DNA from: CAZSSH01 sp964609825
GTDB taxonomy: Bacteria > Verrucomicrobiota > Lentisphaeria > Victivallales > Victivallaceae
Assembly (NCBI GenBank): GCA_964609825.1
Contig: CAZSSH010000009.1
Span: 375,064 to 439,063 of the forward strand
DNA: 64,000 bases
Direction: 5' to 3'
Within the stretch, counting starts at the first letter, position 1, and every line of letters starts with the position of its first letter. Below the pieces are notes generated by a model, which searched no databases, had not been told where the DNA came from, and saw only the letters and a program-made list of their open reading frames with translations. A program made the translations under genes and the position numbers. This document shows positions 1 to 8,614 of this stretch, piece by piece.

Positions 1-1482
1 GCCACTCACATACTCCAAATTGCAGAGATCGGGCTTGACCGCCATTTTGCGCCCGCCGGGCTCCAGAAATTTGACTCCCAAAATGCGCTCACTCATAAAC
101 GGCGTCGGCCCCGAGGCCCAGCCGTGGCACAAGCTGTGGCGCAAGCCTTTGTAACAGTAGTTGCCGAAATCGGCGTGGAGATCATCCTTGCCCGGCACCG
201 GCAGTTCGGTGATCGGCGACGTATTTTTGAGCCAGTCGAGGTCGAAATCTTCCCAAAAGGTGGTCGCGCCGTAATCGAGCATCCCGCCCCAATACCGGCG
301 GATGAGCTCCAGCGCCGAGGCGTTGGGCTGGGCCAGCAGCATGTAGTAGCCGTAAAAAGTGCTGACTCCTTTAAAGGGATTGTTTAAGAGTACATCCCGG
401 CGGTCGGCGAGGCCGCTGATGGTCAGCATCGCCGCGGCGGCTTTGCTGTCGCCGCAGTCGGGGACATGTTGTTGCATCTTTTGGTGCATGGCGCGCGGCA
501 AGGCGGGATCGAGCTCCAATGCCAGGTAAAGTTTGTCGGCACAGGCAAAGGCCCAAGTGAGCAAGCCCTGCAACCCGGCGTGCATCGCCAAGGGCACATC
601 GTTGTTGGGCCAGTCGAGGAAACGCCGCGGCGGGATGATTTCGCTTCCTGAGTCATCGACGTAAGTGGCAAGCTGTTTGACGAGCTCGGCCAGGTAAGTT
701 TGCTGACTTGCCAGATACGCGAGATCGCCGCGGTAGAGATAATACTCAAACTGGATAATGACCCACCAGATCGAGTAGCTGGTAATATTGTTCATCGTCT
801 GCGGCAGCGGCGTATGGTCACGGACAAAATCGACGCTGTCGGCCACCAGCGAAGCATCGTCAAAAACCGCCAGCAGCGTCCTTACCTCCGGGTGCAAATC
901 CCCCATCCAGACCAGCCGGTCGCGCTTGGCGCCGTCATAGATAAAATCCTGCATATTTAGCTGTAACGTGTAGGCGCCGACGTCCCATATTTTATTGAGC
1001 CGCGCATCCGACGAAACAAAGGAGCCGCCTCTTGTCAAATCACGGTACAGCGCCACCGCCACAATATTGATGACATCCATTCCTTGGTCCAAAAAGTCTA
1101 CTCGGACGAAGCGAAAGGCTGTATTGCCGTACTCGAGCATCCCCATCGAGGGGACCGCCAGTTCGGTGTCGTGGATGGCGTGATCCTGATTGGGGGTCTG
1201 CATGGCTTCACTCACCGACTCGCCGAAACGCAGGCGGATGCGCCCGGCTTTATAACGGTTGACCAGTCTTATTCCGCCGTGAAGCTCAATGCCGAAGTCG
1301 AGGACGACAAAGCCCCCGGCTTGCGGACGGCAGACTTGACTTTCACCGGCGATGGCCGGCTGGATGGCGTAACTGTTGACCAATATTTGCTCATTGGCAA
1401 TGTCTTGGGCCAGGACAATCCGCTGCACCGGGAGATACTCCCGCACGCGTTGATCCCGTTGGGCGTTAGGATATAATGACAT
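1..1482 (-). CDS. GH78-type alpha-L-rhamnosidase, C-terminus cut by window edge
   Basis: The frame opens with ATG at 1482, preceded by a GGAG ribosome-binding site in an A-rich leader, and stays open for 494 codons to base 1, so the C-terminal end is missing. The block YDGAKRDRLVWMGD (residues 182-195) is the hallmark of the GH78 (alpha/alpha)6 barrel and holds the putative general acid Asp. TTFWEDFD places the likely catalytic base at E411, and LCHGWASGPTPF (451-462) is the usual His-containing loop. No signal peptide is seen, so the enzyme is probably cytoplasmic and removes terminal L-rhamnose from imported oligosaccharides. It is transcribed divergently from a LacI regulator at 1662, which very likely controls it. 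The GH78 assignment is strong; the substrate is inferred from the family. Confidence 0.9.
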   Translation of the reverse strand, partial: MSLYPNAQRDQRVREYLPVQRIVLAQDIANEQILVNSYAIQPAIAGESQVCRPQAGGFVVLDFGIELHGGIRLVNRYKAGRIRLRFGESVSEAMQTPNQDHAIHDTELAVPSMGMLEYGNTAFRFVRVDFLDQGMDVINIVAVALYRDLTRGGSFVSSDARLNKIWDVGAYTLQLNMQDFIYDGAKRDRLVWMGDLHPEVRTLLAVFDDASLVADSVDFVRDHTPLPQTMNNITSYSIWWVIIQFEYYLYRGDLAYLASQQTYLAELVKQLATYVDDSGSEIIPPRRFLDWPNNDVPLAMHAGLQGLLTWAFACADKLYLALELDPALPRAMHQKMQQHVPDCGDSKAAAAMLTISGLADRRDVLLNNPFKGVSTFYGYYMLLAQPNASALELIRRYWGGMLDYGATTFWEDFDLDWLKNTSPITELPVPGKDDLHADFGNYCYKGLRHSLCHGWASGPTPFMSERILGVKFLEPGGRKMAVKPDLCNLEYVSG

Positions 1483-1517
1483 AAACAAACTCCTTTTTTT
1501 TTGAATTATGGAAGATT

Positions 1518-1553
1518 AATGTAGCGGCCCGCCAAGACAAATGCAAGCGCTTT
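1518..1553 (-). promoter_or_regulatory. Promoter and LacI/cre-like operator of the GH78 gene
   Basis: On the minus strand, TTGCAT (1541-1546) and TACATT (1518-1523) are separated by exactly 17 bp. The palindrome AAGCGCTT (1545-1552), with TG at 1542-1543, resembles the core bound by LacI/GalR-family and cre-type repressors and overlaps the -35 box. Binding by the divergent LacI protein, or by a global regulator, would block transcription. Regulator identity is inferred. Confidence 0.55.
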
Positions 1554-1585
1554 ATAAAATATACCGCAAATGATTTTTTCGCCCC

Positions 1586-1635
1586 TTGACAAAGCAGGGT
1601 TTTGGTGATATTTTATATTTTTAAATCGATTTAAA
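1586..1635 (+). promoter_or_regulatory. Promoter and 16-bp operator palindrome of the LacI gene
   Basis: TTGACA (1586-1591) is followed 17 bp later by TATTTT (1609-1614). The perfect palindrome TTTAAATCGATTTAAA lies at 1620-1635, over the expected transcription start, with the central CG typical of LacI-family operators. This suggests autorepression by the gene at 1662. Confidence 0.55.
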
Positions 1636-1661
1636 TAATATAATAAATATTGTAATTAATA

Positions 1662-2666
1662 ATGGCGAATTCACCCCGCAAACTGACGATTCATCATTTG
1701 GCCGACGAGCTCGGGCTCTCCCCGGCCACGGTGTCGCTTGCACTCAATCAGGACCCGCGTGTGGCCGAAAAAACCCGGCGCAAAGTCTGTGAATACGCCG
1801 ATCAATGCGGTTTTTCCGTCAATTCGCAGGCCCGTAATTTCCGGCTCGGGCGCACCGGCACGGTGGCGATGGTCCTGCACCGCATCGACAGTGATTTCTG
1901 GTCGGGGGTGGTCAAGGCGGTCGAGGATACGCTTCAGGACACCTACAGCGTGATTTTGTGCAATAGCGACGGCAATTTGGACAAAGAGTTGAATATTTTG
2001 CAAAACCTCCGGCGGCGCAACGTTGACGGCATCATTTTGCAGCCTGCTTCCCGGAGCGAGGAGCATCTGGAGGCGTTGACGGCGGCGGGGATCAAGCTGG
2101 TGCTCTTTGAGGAGACCGCCAACCCCACCCTCTCGTTCGTTAAGGGCGATGATTACGGCGGCTCGGTGACCTTGACCCGGAGCAGTATCACTGCCGGGCA
2201 CCGGCGCATCCGCCTGGTGACGGTCAAATTGCGGTCCATCGGGGTGGCCGAGCGCGTCCGCGGCTTTGCCGACACGGTGACGGCGGCGGGAATCGCCGGT
2301 GATTGCGATGTCCTGACGGTGGACAATCTGGAGGCGCCGTCACTCGCGGCGGTGCTCAAAGATTTATCACACTTCTCCCTGCTGATCGGGATTGACGACC
2401 GGATCAGCTGCCATTTATTGAAAATGTTGCAGCGCCAAAAGGTGCGCATTCCCGAGGATATTTCGCTGGTGGGATGGAACAACAGCTCATTTTTGCCCTT
2501 TCTGACTCCGGCGTTGACTTCGGTCGAGATTCCCACCAAATTGATGGGGGCGCGGGCCGCCGCTATTTTGCAGTCGCAGCTGGCGGGGAGTGATGCTGTG
2601 AGCAAAGAGTATCTCGAGGAAACCATCCATTGGCGCGAATCCTTTTGCCATAAATTGCAGTCTTGA
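1662..2666 (+). CDS. LacI-family transcriptional regulator
   Basis: The protein (334 aa) starts with a LacI helix-turn-helix, LTIHHLADELGLSPATVSLA at residues 8-27, followed by the hinge region. A periplasmic-binding-protein-like sensor domain fills residues 60-334 (GTVAMVLHRIDSDFW, RRRNVDGIILQPASR, PEDISLVGWNN). Length is normal for the family. There is no clear Shine-Dalgarno before the ATG and the leader is very AT-rich. It is divergent from the GH78 gene, and palindromes lie in the 180-bp gap. It is probably a repressor released by a rhamnose-containing sugar; the ligand is inferred from the neighbour only. Confidence 0.93.
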   Translation: MANSPRKLTIHHLADELGLSPATVSLALNQDPRVAEKTRRKVCEYADQCGFSVNSQARNFRLGRTGTVAMVLHRIDSDFWSGVVKAVEDTLQDTYSVILCNSDGNLDKELNILQNLRRRNVDGIILQPASRSEEHLEALTAAGIKLVLFEETANPTLSFVKGDDYGGSVTLTRSSITAGHRRIRLVTVKLRSIGVAERVRGFADTVTAAGIAGDCDVLTVDNLEAPSLAAVLKDLSHFSLLIGIDDRISCHLLKMLQRQKVRIPEDISLVGWNNSSFLPFLTPALTSVEIPTKLMGARAAAILQSQLAGSDAVSKEYLEETIHWRESFCHKLQS

Positions 2667-2709
2667 CGCTCAAAATCTTTTAAAAAGCGCGAAATCATGT
2701 GTTTGCCGC

Positions 2710-2737
2710 TTGAAAAAAGCAAAGTTTGTGGTATGAT
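2710..2737 (+). promoter_or_regulatory. Promoter of the CBM9-like secreted protein gene
   Basis: TTGAAA (2710-2715) and TATGAT (2732-2737) are separated by 16 bp, about 60 bp before the ATG at 2797. Confidence 0.5.
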
Positions 2738-2796
2738 ATTGCTGAAAGCATATGATATGACAAAAAATTGTTTCAGATGGTCAACAGGAGCAAAAT

Positions 2797-3741
2797 ATGG
2801 GAATAATGTGTTTACGGATATGGCTGGCGGCGGCATTTTGCTGTACTTTGAGTGCGGTTGCGGAGACCAATGTGGCCGAGTCGCTGGTAACTTTGATGGG
2901 GGACCGGGTGTTGGTGCCGGGAGTCTCCAATGATCTTATGGTCAAGGTGGTCAACCCGTTTGCCCAGCCCGCCCAATGCGATCTTTCGGTCGGGGGGTGG
3001 TCGTTTGATCTGTCCTTAAATGCCGAGTCGGACAAAAACGTCCACTTTCGTCTTGAATTGCCCGAGTCGGTCGAGCTCGGCAAAAATACGCTGACGGCCA
3101 AAGTCAAGTTGACGACCGCCAACGGCAGCACCCTTTATTCGGGCAAGACCGAGTTGCCCTATCAGGCGGCGTTGCCGGTCGGCTCGCCCAAAAAAATCCG
3201 GCCGATCGTGCTTGACAGCCGCGAGTCTGTAACCGAGCTTGCCGACGACACCGCGCCACAATGGAATGGGGCCAAAGATTTGTCGGCCGAGTTTCGCTTG
3301 AGTCATGACAAAGGTAATTTGCTGGTCGAAGCCACAGTCCGCGATCAGGATCACTCGACCCCGTATGACGACGGCTTAAACAATTGGATGAATGACTCCG
3401 TCGAGCTCGGCATCATCAATGCCGCAGGCGAACGCTTTGAGTTCATCGTCTCCGGTACTCCCGGCGATGATACGCTCTTTTGGTGCAAACTCTCTCCCTA
3501 CAATCACTCCATCGGCGCGCAGATTTTGCCGCTCTCGGTTCGCAGTGACGGCGATTTGACCAAGTACTCGTTTCAGATCCCGCTCCAGCAAATCAATGTG
3601 AGTGAGACTCGCGGCACCCGTTTCCGGATTTCACTCATCGCCAATGACAACGACGGCGGGCGCCGGGTGCGGCTGATGCACTTTGGCGGCGGCGCCGACG
3701 GCAAGGAAGGCAGCAAGTTTGAGTGGTGCGTCATTCAGTAA
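2797..3741 (+). CDS. Secreted protein with C-terminal CBM9-like domain
   Basis: The 314-residue product begins with a signal peptide (residues 1-22, cleavage near AVAE). ATG 2797 has AGGAG at 2786-2790. Residues 23-125 form a beta-rich region of the kind found in Ig-like or transglutaminase-associated modules. Residues 130-314 resemble the family 9 carbohydrate-binding / DOMON-like fold, seen in PQWNGAKDLSAEFRLSHDK, the acidic loop around YDDGLNNWMNDSVELG, and RRVRLMHFGG. It is most likely exported and binds sugars at the cell surface or in the periplasm. No catalytic domain is present. It is transcribed alone, with a strong bidirectional terminator after it. Binding specificity cannot be read from the sequence. 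Confidence 0.75.
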   Translation: MGIMCLRIWLAAAFCCTLSAVAETNVAESLVTLMGDRVLVPGVSNDLMVKVVNPFAQPAQCDLSVGGWSFDLSLNAESDKNVHFRLELPESVELGKNTLTAKVKLTTANGSTLYSGKTELPYQAALPVGSPKKIRPIVLDSRESVTELADDTAPQWNGAKDLSAEFRLSHDKGNLLVEATVRDQDHSTPYDDGLNNWMNDSVELGIINAAGERFEFIVSGTPGDDTLFWCKLSPYNHSIGAQILPLSVRSDGDLTKYSFQIPLQQINVSETRGTRFRISLIANDNDGGRRVRLMHFGGGADGKEGSKFEWCVIQ

Positions 3742-3756
3742 GTGTGCCCAAAAAAT

Positions 3757-3794
3757 AAACCCCGGCCAAGTCTTGCGATTTGTCCGGGGTTTTT
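3757..3794. terminator. Bidirectional intrinsic terminator between CBM9-like gene and pfk
   Basis: AAACCCCGG (3757-3765) pairs perfectly with CCGGGGTTT (3784-3792). The plus strand ends in a T5 run and the minus strand in a T-rich run, so the 9-bp stem can serve both convergent genes. Confidence 0.85.
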
Positions 3795-3807
3795 GTTGCC
3801 GTAAAAG

Positions 3808-5091
3808 TTACTTCCAGGTGACCGATTTGACGCTGTCCCAAAAGCCCGATTTGATGTCGATGCGCTTGCGGGAACTCGTGGCCATCGAGATCGGGACGTG
3901 GGTAAAGTGATCGTTCCAGTGCCCGATGACCATGTCGGTGCGTCCGGCCATTGCCGCGTGCACTGCATTTTGGGCGAGCATTTCGCAAAACACGGCATCG
4001 GTCCCGTGCGCGGGCAAGCTGCGGATCTGGTAACTCGGGTCAAAGTATTTGACCGAGAGATCCAGACCGATTTCGTTGCCCCAACTGATGATTTTGTCGC
4101 GCAAAAACGTACCGATGTTGTTGTGTAAAAGGTTGCCCGACTTGTCGCGGCGACAGGACTCGCTGTCAAACAAATATTGCCCCGCACCCTCGGCGACGAT
4201 GATTACTGCGTGCTTGCGCTCGCGCAAGCGTCGCTCCAAACTCGGGAGCAACGCATGATCGCCGTCATACAAGCTGAAGTTGTCCTCGGGCACCAAACAA
4301 TAGTTGACATGGGTGTTGGCCAAGGTCGCGTAGGCGGCGATGAACCCGGAGTCGCGACCCATTACCTGAATGAGGCCGATGCCGTTGGGCGCGCCTTTGG
4401 CCTCGTTGTGGGCGGAGGTGATAATCGAGTTGGTCGCATAGACTGCGGTCTCGAAGCCGAAAGTTTTGTCGGTGTAATTGACATCGTTATCGATCGTTTT
4501 GGGGATGCAAATTACGCTGATGTTGAGCTTGCGGCGTTCGATTTCCAAGGCAATATCGTGGGCGCAGCGCAAGGTGCCGTCGCCGCCGATGCAAAACAAA
4601 ATTTTGATGTTCATCCGCTTCAAGGTTTCGACCATGATGCGCTCGTCCTGACGGCCGCGTGAGCTCCCGAGGACGGTGCCGCCCGACTCGTGGATGGAGT
4701 CAACGTTATCCGGTGTGAGCAAAACGGGCTCATGCTTAAATGCGGGATCCAACCCCTGATAGCCGTAACGAATGCCGAAAACCACCTCGACGTTATACCG
4801 GAGCATCAGCGTCCGGGTGATCCCTTTGACCACATAGTTGAGCCCGGGGCAAAGACCGCCCGCCGTCAAAATGGCGGCGTGGGTCCAGGCCGGGTCGTGA
4901 TAGATTTTGGCGCGCGGACCGGCTTTTTCAAACGATTGGATGGAGCCGGTGCTTTTGAGCTCTTCGAGCACTTTTTGCGGGTCTTGACTGTAGATCACCC
5001 GCGCTTCGGGGCCGACGAATTTGACCCCGGTCAACGGGGAGTCGATCGTCGCTTCGCCGAGCGATTTGACTTCAAAATTGATGGCTGCCAT
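3808..5091 (-). CDS. pfkA: 6-phosphofructokinase, ATP-type active site on a PPi-like scaffold
   Basis: This 427-residue enzyme phosphorylates fructose 6-phosphate to fructose 1,6-bisphosphate, the committed step of glycolysis. The nucleotide loop reads GGDGT (169-173) and the catalytic loop PKTIDND (197-203). Further family motifs are AILTAGGLCPGLN (73-85) and GRDSGFIA. Glycine in GGDGT points to ATP as donor, whereas lysine in PKTIDND is typical of PPi enzymes and of the group that includes trypanosomatid ATP-PFK. The long N-terminal extension also fits that group. ATG 5091 has GGAG 10 bp upstream. It is monocistronic, with the promoter at 5127-5154. Donor specificity is a prediction. Confidence 0.92.
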   Translation of the reverse strand: MAAINFEVKSLGEATIDSPLTGVKFVGPEARVIYSQDPQKVLEELKSTGSIQSFEKAGPRAKIYHDPAWTHAAILTAGGLCPGLNYVVKGITRTLMLRYNVEVVFGIRYGYQGLDPAFKHEPVLLTPDNVDSIHESGGTVLGSSRGRQDERIMVETLKRMNIKILFCIGGDGTLRCAHDIALEIERRKLNISVICIPKTIDNDVNYTDKTFGFETAVYATNSIITSAHNEAKGAPNGIGLIQVMGRDSGFIAAYATLANTHVNYCLVPEDNFSLYDGDHALLPSLERRLRERKHAVIIVAEGAGQYLFDSESCRRDKSGNLLHNNIGTFLRDKIISWGNEIGLDLSVKYFDPSYQIRSLPAHGTDAVFCEMLAQNAVHAAMAGRTDMVIGHWNDHFTHVPISMATSSRKRIDIKSGFWDSVKSVTWK

Positions 5092-5126
5092 GTTAAAATA
5101 CTCCGTGAAAAAGATTTAGAAGCTAT

Positions 5127-5154
5127 AATATAACTGAAAAATCGATTTTTTCAA
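5127..5154 (-). promoter_or_regulatory. pfk promoter with a 14-bp palindrome in the spacer
   Basis: On the minus strand, TTGAAA (5149-5154) and TATATT (5127-5132) are separated by 16 bp. The palindrome AAAAATCGATTTTT (5137-5150) fills most of the spacer and shares the core AAATCGATTT with the operator at 1620-1635, so a LacI-type protein may act here. Confidence 0.45.
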
Positions 5155-5164
5155 TGATAAAAAT

Positions 5165-5193
5165 TTGAAAAACCATGGATTTAGACGTATATT
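5165..5193 (+). promoter_or_regulatory. Promoter of the secreted-protein / YgiQ operon
   Basis: TTGAAA (5165-5170) and TATATT (5188-5193) are separated by 17 bp. An in-frame ATG at 5175 lies inside this promoter and therefore cannot be the start of the following gene, which leaves ATG 5229. Confidence 0.6.
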
Positions 5194-5228
5194 TTAATGA
5201 AATAATTTTTGACCGGAGAATTTTTACA

Positions 5229-5756
5229 ATGTTGAAAAAAAGTTGGTTGGGCGTGTTTGCGGCGTTGGTCGTAATCGGTTCGGTTTGGGCGGAAAAGGCG
5301 GAGTTTCGGGCCGGTGATGTGTTGGAGGCCGAGCTGAGCACGGTGAAACCCAATATCAAAAACGAGAATCCGCTTGCTTTTGAGCTCCCGTTTGACCGCA
5401 AAAGTTACGTCTCCGTGGTCATCAAGCCGCAGCGCGGGCGCAATCTCTCGATTTTTGATTACTCGATTGAGCTCTTCGGCCGCGATTACCCGTGCATCGC
5501 TTTGCGCAACGGCGGCGATGACTTTACTTACACCACCGAGGAGCTGAAGGGGCTTGACCCCAATCAAAAGTATGCGTTGCTCTTTGTCGTTGACGGGACC
5601 AAAGTCGGGCTCGATGCGGTCGAAAAGATGAATCTCAAGGCCAATTACGCCGAAAAAAATGCCAGCCGTGAAATCCCGGTCAAAAATATCAAGTCAGGGA
5701 GCTTCCGCAGTCCGTCGTCGGTGCCTGACGCCGGCAATATGCAGGTGTCGCAATGA
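5229..5756 (+). CDS. Secreted protein of unknown function
   Basis: The product is 175 aa. ATG 5229 was chosen because GGAG lies about 10 bp upstream and the longer in-frame start falls in the promoter. Residues 1-21 form a signal peptide (MLKKSWLGVFAALVVIGSVWA). The mature part is beta-rich and charged, with no recognised motif or cysteine pair. Phrases such as KNENPLAFELPFDRKSYVS and ELKGLDPNQKYALLFVVDGT suggest a beta-sandwich. Its stop overlaps the start of the YgiQ gene (ATGA), so the two are translationally coupled. The link to a radical SAM protein has no obvious functional explanation. Confidence 0.8.
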   Translation: MLKKSWLGVFAALVVIGSVWAEKAEFRAGDVLEAELSTVKPNIKNENPLAFELPFDRKSYVSVVIKPQRGRNLSIFDYSIELFGRDYPCIALRNGGDDFTYTTEELKGLDPNQKYALLFVVDGTKVGLDAVEKMNLKANYAEKNASREIPVKNIKSGSFRSPSSVPDAGNMQVSQ

Positions 5757-7438
5757 GCACCTTTCTCCCCACCACGCGGGAGGAGATGAAGCGGCAGAAT
5801 ATTGACGAGCTGGATATTTTGCTCATCACCGGTGATTGCTACGTAGATCACCCGTCTTTCGGCGTCGCCATCATGGGGCGGTTGCTCGAGGCCGAGGGCT
5901 ACCGGGTCGGCATCATCGCCCAGCCCGATTGGCGCGACCCCAAAGCATTGCAGATCATGGGACGCCCCAAAATCGGCATCGGCATCACCTCCGGCAACAT
6001 GGACTCGATGGTCAATATTTACACCGTCGGCCGCCGCTTGCGCAAAGAGGACGCCTACTCGGAGAACGGCGAAATCAACAAGCGCCCGCCGCATGCCCTG
6101 ATCGTTTATTCGCAACTCGCCAAGCAAGCGTTTCCGGGGATCAAGATTGCCCTCGGCGGCTTGGAGGCCAGCTTGCGCCGGGTCGCCCATTACGACTACT
6201 GGCAGGACAAAATCCGGCCGTCGTCGCTGGTGGACGCCAAGGCCGATATTTTAATTTACGGGATGGGCGAGCGCCCGGTGCTGGAGGTATTTCGCCGTTT
6301 CCGCGAGGATTTGCCGTTGGATCATATCCCCGGCACCGCGACGCTGCTCGGCAAAAAGGCCGCCTTGGAGTTTAAAAACGAGGGAAAATATGTGACGCTC
6401 CCCGGCTATGAGGAGCATTTGGCCAACCGCGACGCTTTGATGATCTCGACGAAATTGGTCGAAGCGGAAATGAATCCCTTTGCCGGCAAAGGGTTGATCC
6501 AGCAGTACGGCGACCGGCTGATGGTGATCGAGCCCCCGCCGGGGGTGTTGACCCCGGCCGAGTTGGACCGTGTCCATGAGTTGCCGTACATGCGCCGGCC
6601 GCATGTCAAGTACAAGGGGCGCATTCCCGCATTTGAGACCATCAAGGACTCGGTGCAAGTCGTCCGCGGCTGCCCCGGCGGCTGCGCGTTTTGCGGCCTT
6701 GTGGTCCATCAGGGGCGGCAGGTGATGAGCCGCAGCGACGAGTCGGTCGAGCGGGAAATCAATGAAGTATGCAAACTCCCCTTTTTCCGCGGCACGATCA
6801 GCGATGTCGGCGGGGCGGCGGGCAATATTTACGGCAGCGCCACGGATGAGAGCAAATGCGCCTTATGCAAGCGCTCGAGTTGCTTGTTTCCGTCGATCTG
6901 CCCCAATTACCGCTGCGACGGGACGCGCTTATTGGAGCTTTTGCGTAAACTCAGGCGCAACCCCAAGGTCAAGCATCTTTACATCAACTCCGGGATTCGT
7001 CTCGATTTGGCATTAAAGCAGCCTGAGTTGTTCCGCGAAATCGTCGCCCATCACGTCTCCGGGCATCTCAAAGTCGCCCCCGAGCATTTGCACCCGGAGG
7101 TGTTGAAATTGATGCGCAAAAGCTCCGCCGAGGAGTTTTACAAGATCATGGAGATTTTTGTCAAAGAGAGCAAGCGCTGCGGCAAAGAGCAGTACATTAT
7201 TCCGTTGTTTATCTCCAATTTCCCCGGCTGTACGACCAAAGAGATGCAAGTTGTGGACGATTTTTTGAATCAAAGCCGCTGGAGTTTGCAGCAGGTACAG
7301 GACTACATCCCGCTGCCGATGACCATGGGGGCGGCGATGTACTACACCGGCAAAGCCCCCGACGGCAAAGTGATCAGCGTCAATCGCGGCTTGGCCGAGC
7401 GCCGTCCGCAAATTGAGGTTTTGAAAAAGAAGCGTTAA
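5753..7438 (+). CDS. YgiQ-family (UPF0313) radical SAM protein
   Basis: This 561-residue protein carries the UPF0313 N-terminal region (ITGDCYVDHPSFGVAIMGRL; GGLEASLRRVAHYDYW). The radical SAM cluster motif is C307-x3-C311-x2-C314 in RGCPGGCAFCGL. A family-specific Cys-rich segment follows (CALCKRSSCLFPSICPNYRC), which could hold a second metal site. It should bind a [4Fe-4S] cluster and cleave S-adenosylmethionine in the cytoplasm; the substrate of the family is not established to my knowledge. It is shorter than E. coli YgiQ, lacking most of the C-terminal region. It is coupled to the preceding secreted protein by a 4-bp overlap. Its stop overlaps that of the convergent antiporter gene. Confidence 0.92.
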   Translation: MSTFLPTTREEMKRQNIDELDILLITGDCYVDHPSFGVAIMGRLLEAEGYRVGIIAQPDWRDPKALQIMGRPKIGIGITSGNMDSMVNIYTVGRRLRKEDAYSENGEINKRPPHALIVYSQLAKQAFPGIKIALGGLEASLRRVAHYDYWQDKIRPSSLVDAKADILIYGMGERPVLEVFRRFREDLPLDHIPGTATLLGKKAALEFKNEGKYVTLPGYEEHLANRDALMISTKLVEAEMNPFAGKGLIQQYGDRLMVIEPPPGVLTPAELDRVHELPYMRRPHVKYKGRIPAFETIKDSVQVVRGCPGGCAFCGLVVHQGRQVMSRSDESVEREINEVCKLPFFRGTISDVGGAAGNIYGSATDESKCALCKRSSCLFPSICPNYRCDGTRLLELLRKLRRNPKVKHLYINSGIRLDLALKQPELFREIVAHHVSGHLKVAPEHLHPEVLKLMRKSSAEEFYKIMEIFVKESKRCGKEQYIIPLFISNFPGCTTKEMQVVDDFLNQSRWSLQQVQDYIPLPMTMGAAMYYTGKAPDGKVISVNRGLAERRPQIEVLKKKR

Positions 7439-8610
7439 CGGTCGCCCTTTAAGAGATTATGACCCGTCATATCAATCGCGATTGCGCCCAACGGTGCGGT
7501 GACCAAGATTGAGATCACTGCCGCTGCCAATACGGTCTGGCCGCAGGGCAACCCCATCGCCAGCGCAACCGAGCCGATGGCGGCCTGGACGGTCGCTTTC
7601 GGCAAATAGGCGAGGACGCAAAAGACTTTTTCGGCATGATTGAGGCGGCTTTTGGCCAAACTTGCCCAGACGCCCAAGGTGCGAAAGCCGAGGCCGATCG
7701 CAATCACCAGCAAAATCGGCAGCCCGGCCGCGACGGCATAGCGGAGGTCAACCGAAGCGCCGACGAGCACAAAAAGGATGATTTCGGCCCCCACCCACAA
7801 TTTGGCAAATTTGCCGGTCAGCCGTCCGGCCAGCTCGGGGTAATCCTTGCGGATCACCAATCCGATGCACATCACCGCCAACAACCCCGAGAAGGGGAAA
7901 TAATTGCGGCTCTCCAAGGCGATCAGCCAAAAGGCGATGCTGAAAATAATCAACGTTTTGGCCGTATCGCGCAAATGCCAGCGCCGGAAAATTGCGATCA
8001 TGAGTTTCCCCGCCGCCACCCCGGCCAGCAGTCCGCCCGCAATGGACAGAGGGAGTTTCAGCGCATCCAAGGGGCCGAGCGCACCCCCGGCGGCCACGGC
8101 CAGCAAGGAGCCAAAGAGGATAATGACGTAAATATTATCAACCGAACCCGATGCCATCAGGAGTTGGGGGATGCTTTTGCGTTTGCCGTGGCCGCGGTCC
8201 AGGAGTTTGAGCATGCCGGGGACGACCACCGCCGGGGACACCGCGCCCAATACCGTGCCCAAAAGCGCGGCCTCGACCCAGGATAATTTTAAGAGCCAAA
8301 CCGCAGTCAACGCCACCCCGAGGATTTCCAGTGTGGCCGGGATAAAACTCATCAGCATGGCCGGTCGCCCGACCTTTTTGAGATCGGTCAAATCCAGGGC
8401 GATGCCGACGCGGAAAAGGATGATTACCAGCGCAATCTTGCGCAAATCGGGCGCAATATTGAGCAAGCTCTCCGACAGCAAGTCGGCGGCATGCGGCCCG
8501 AGGACGATCCCCGCCGCCAGCATCCCCAAAAGCTGCGGCAGCTTGAGTTTGCCGAAGCACCACCCGGCCAGGAGACCAAAGACAAAAATACAGGCCAAAC
8601 TGCTTAACAT
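7435..8610 (-). CDS. Cation:proton antiporter (CPA2, Na+/H+ exchanger family)
   Basis: The 391-residue protein consists almost entirely of transmembrane helices (about 11-13) and has no C-terminal TrkA/RCK domain. Family features are the N-terminal segment FGLLAGWCFGKLKLPQLLGM and the re-entrant region GTVLGAVSPAVVVPGMLKLL, where SPAVV replaces the more common TDP motif. It probably exchanges Na+ or K+ for protons across the inner membrane. ATG 8610 follows a GAAAGGATG ribosome-binding site that directly abuts an intrinsic terminator in the leader (8615-8720), so expression must depend on read-through. The gene is convergent with ygiQ, overlapping by 4 bp. Confidence 0.9.
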   Translation of the reverse strand: MLSSLACIFVFGLLAGWCFGKLKLPQLLGMLAAGIVLGPHAADLLSESLLNIAPDLRKIALVIILFRVGIALDLTDLKKVGRPAMLMSFIPATLEILGVALTAVWLLKLSWVEAALLGTVLGAVSPAVVVPGMLKLLDRGHGKRKSIPQLLMASGSVDNIYVIILFGSLLAVAAGGALGPLDALKLPLSIAGGLLAGVAAGKLMIAIFRRWHLRDTAKTLIIFSIAFWLIALESRNYFPFSGLLAVMCIGLVIRKDYPELAGRLTGKFAKLWVGAEIILFVLVGASVDLRYAVAAGLPILLVIAIGLGFRTLGVWASLAKSRLNHAEKVFCVLAYLPKATVQAAIGSVALAMGLPCGQTVLAAAVISILVTAPLGAIAIDMTGHNLLKGDR

Positions 8611-8614
8611 AATG

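Noticed and set aside
5175..5228. N-terminal extension of the secreted protein from ATG 5175
   Set aside because: That ATG lies between the -35 and -10 boxes of the gene's promoter, and the signal peptide begins at 5229.
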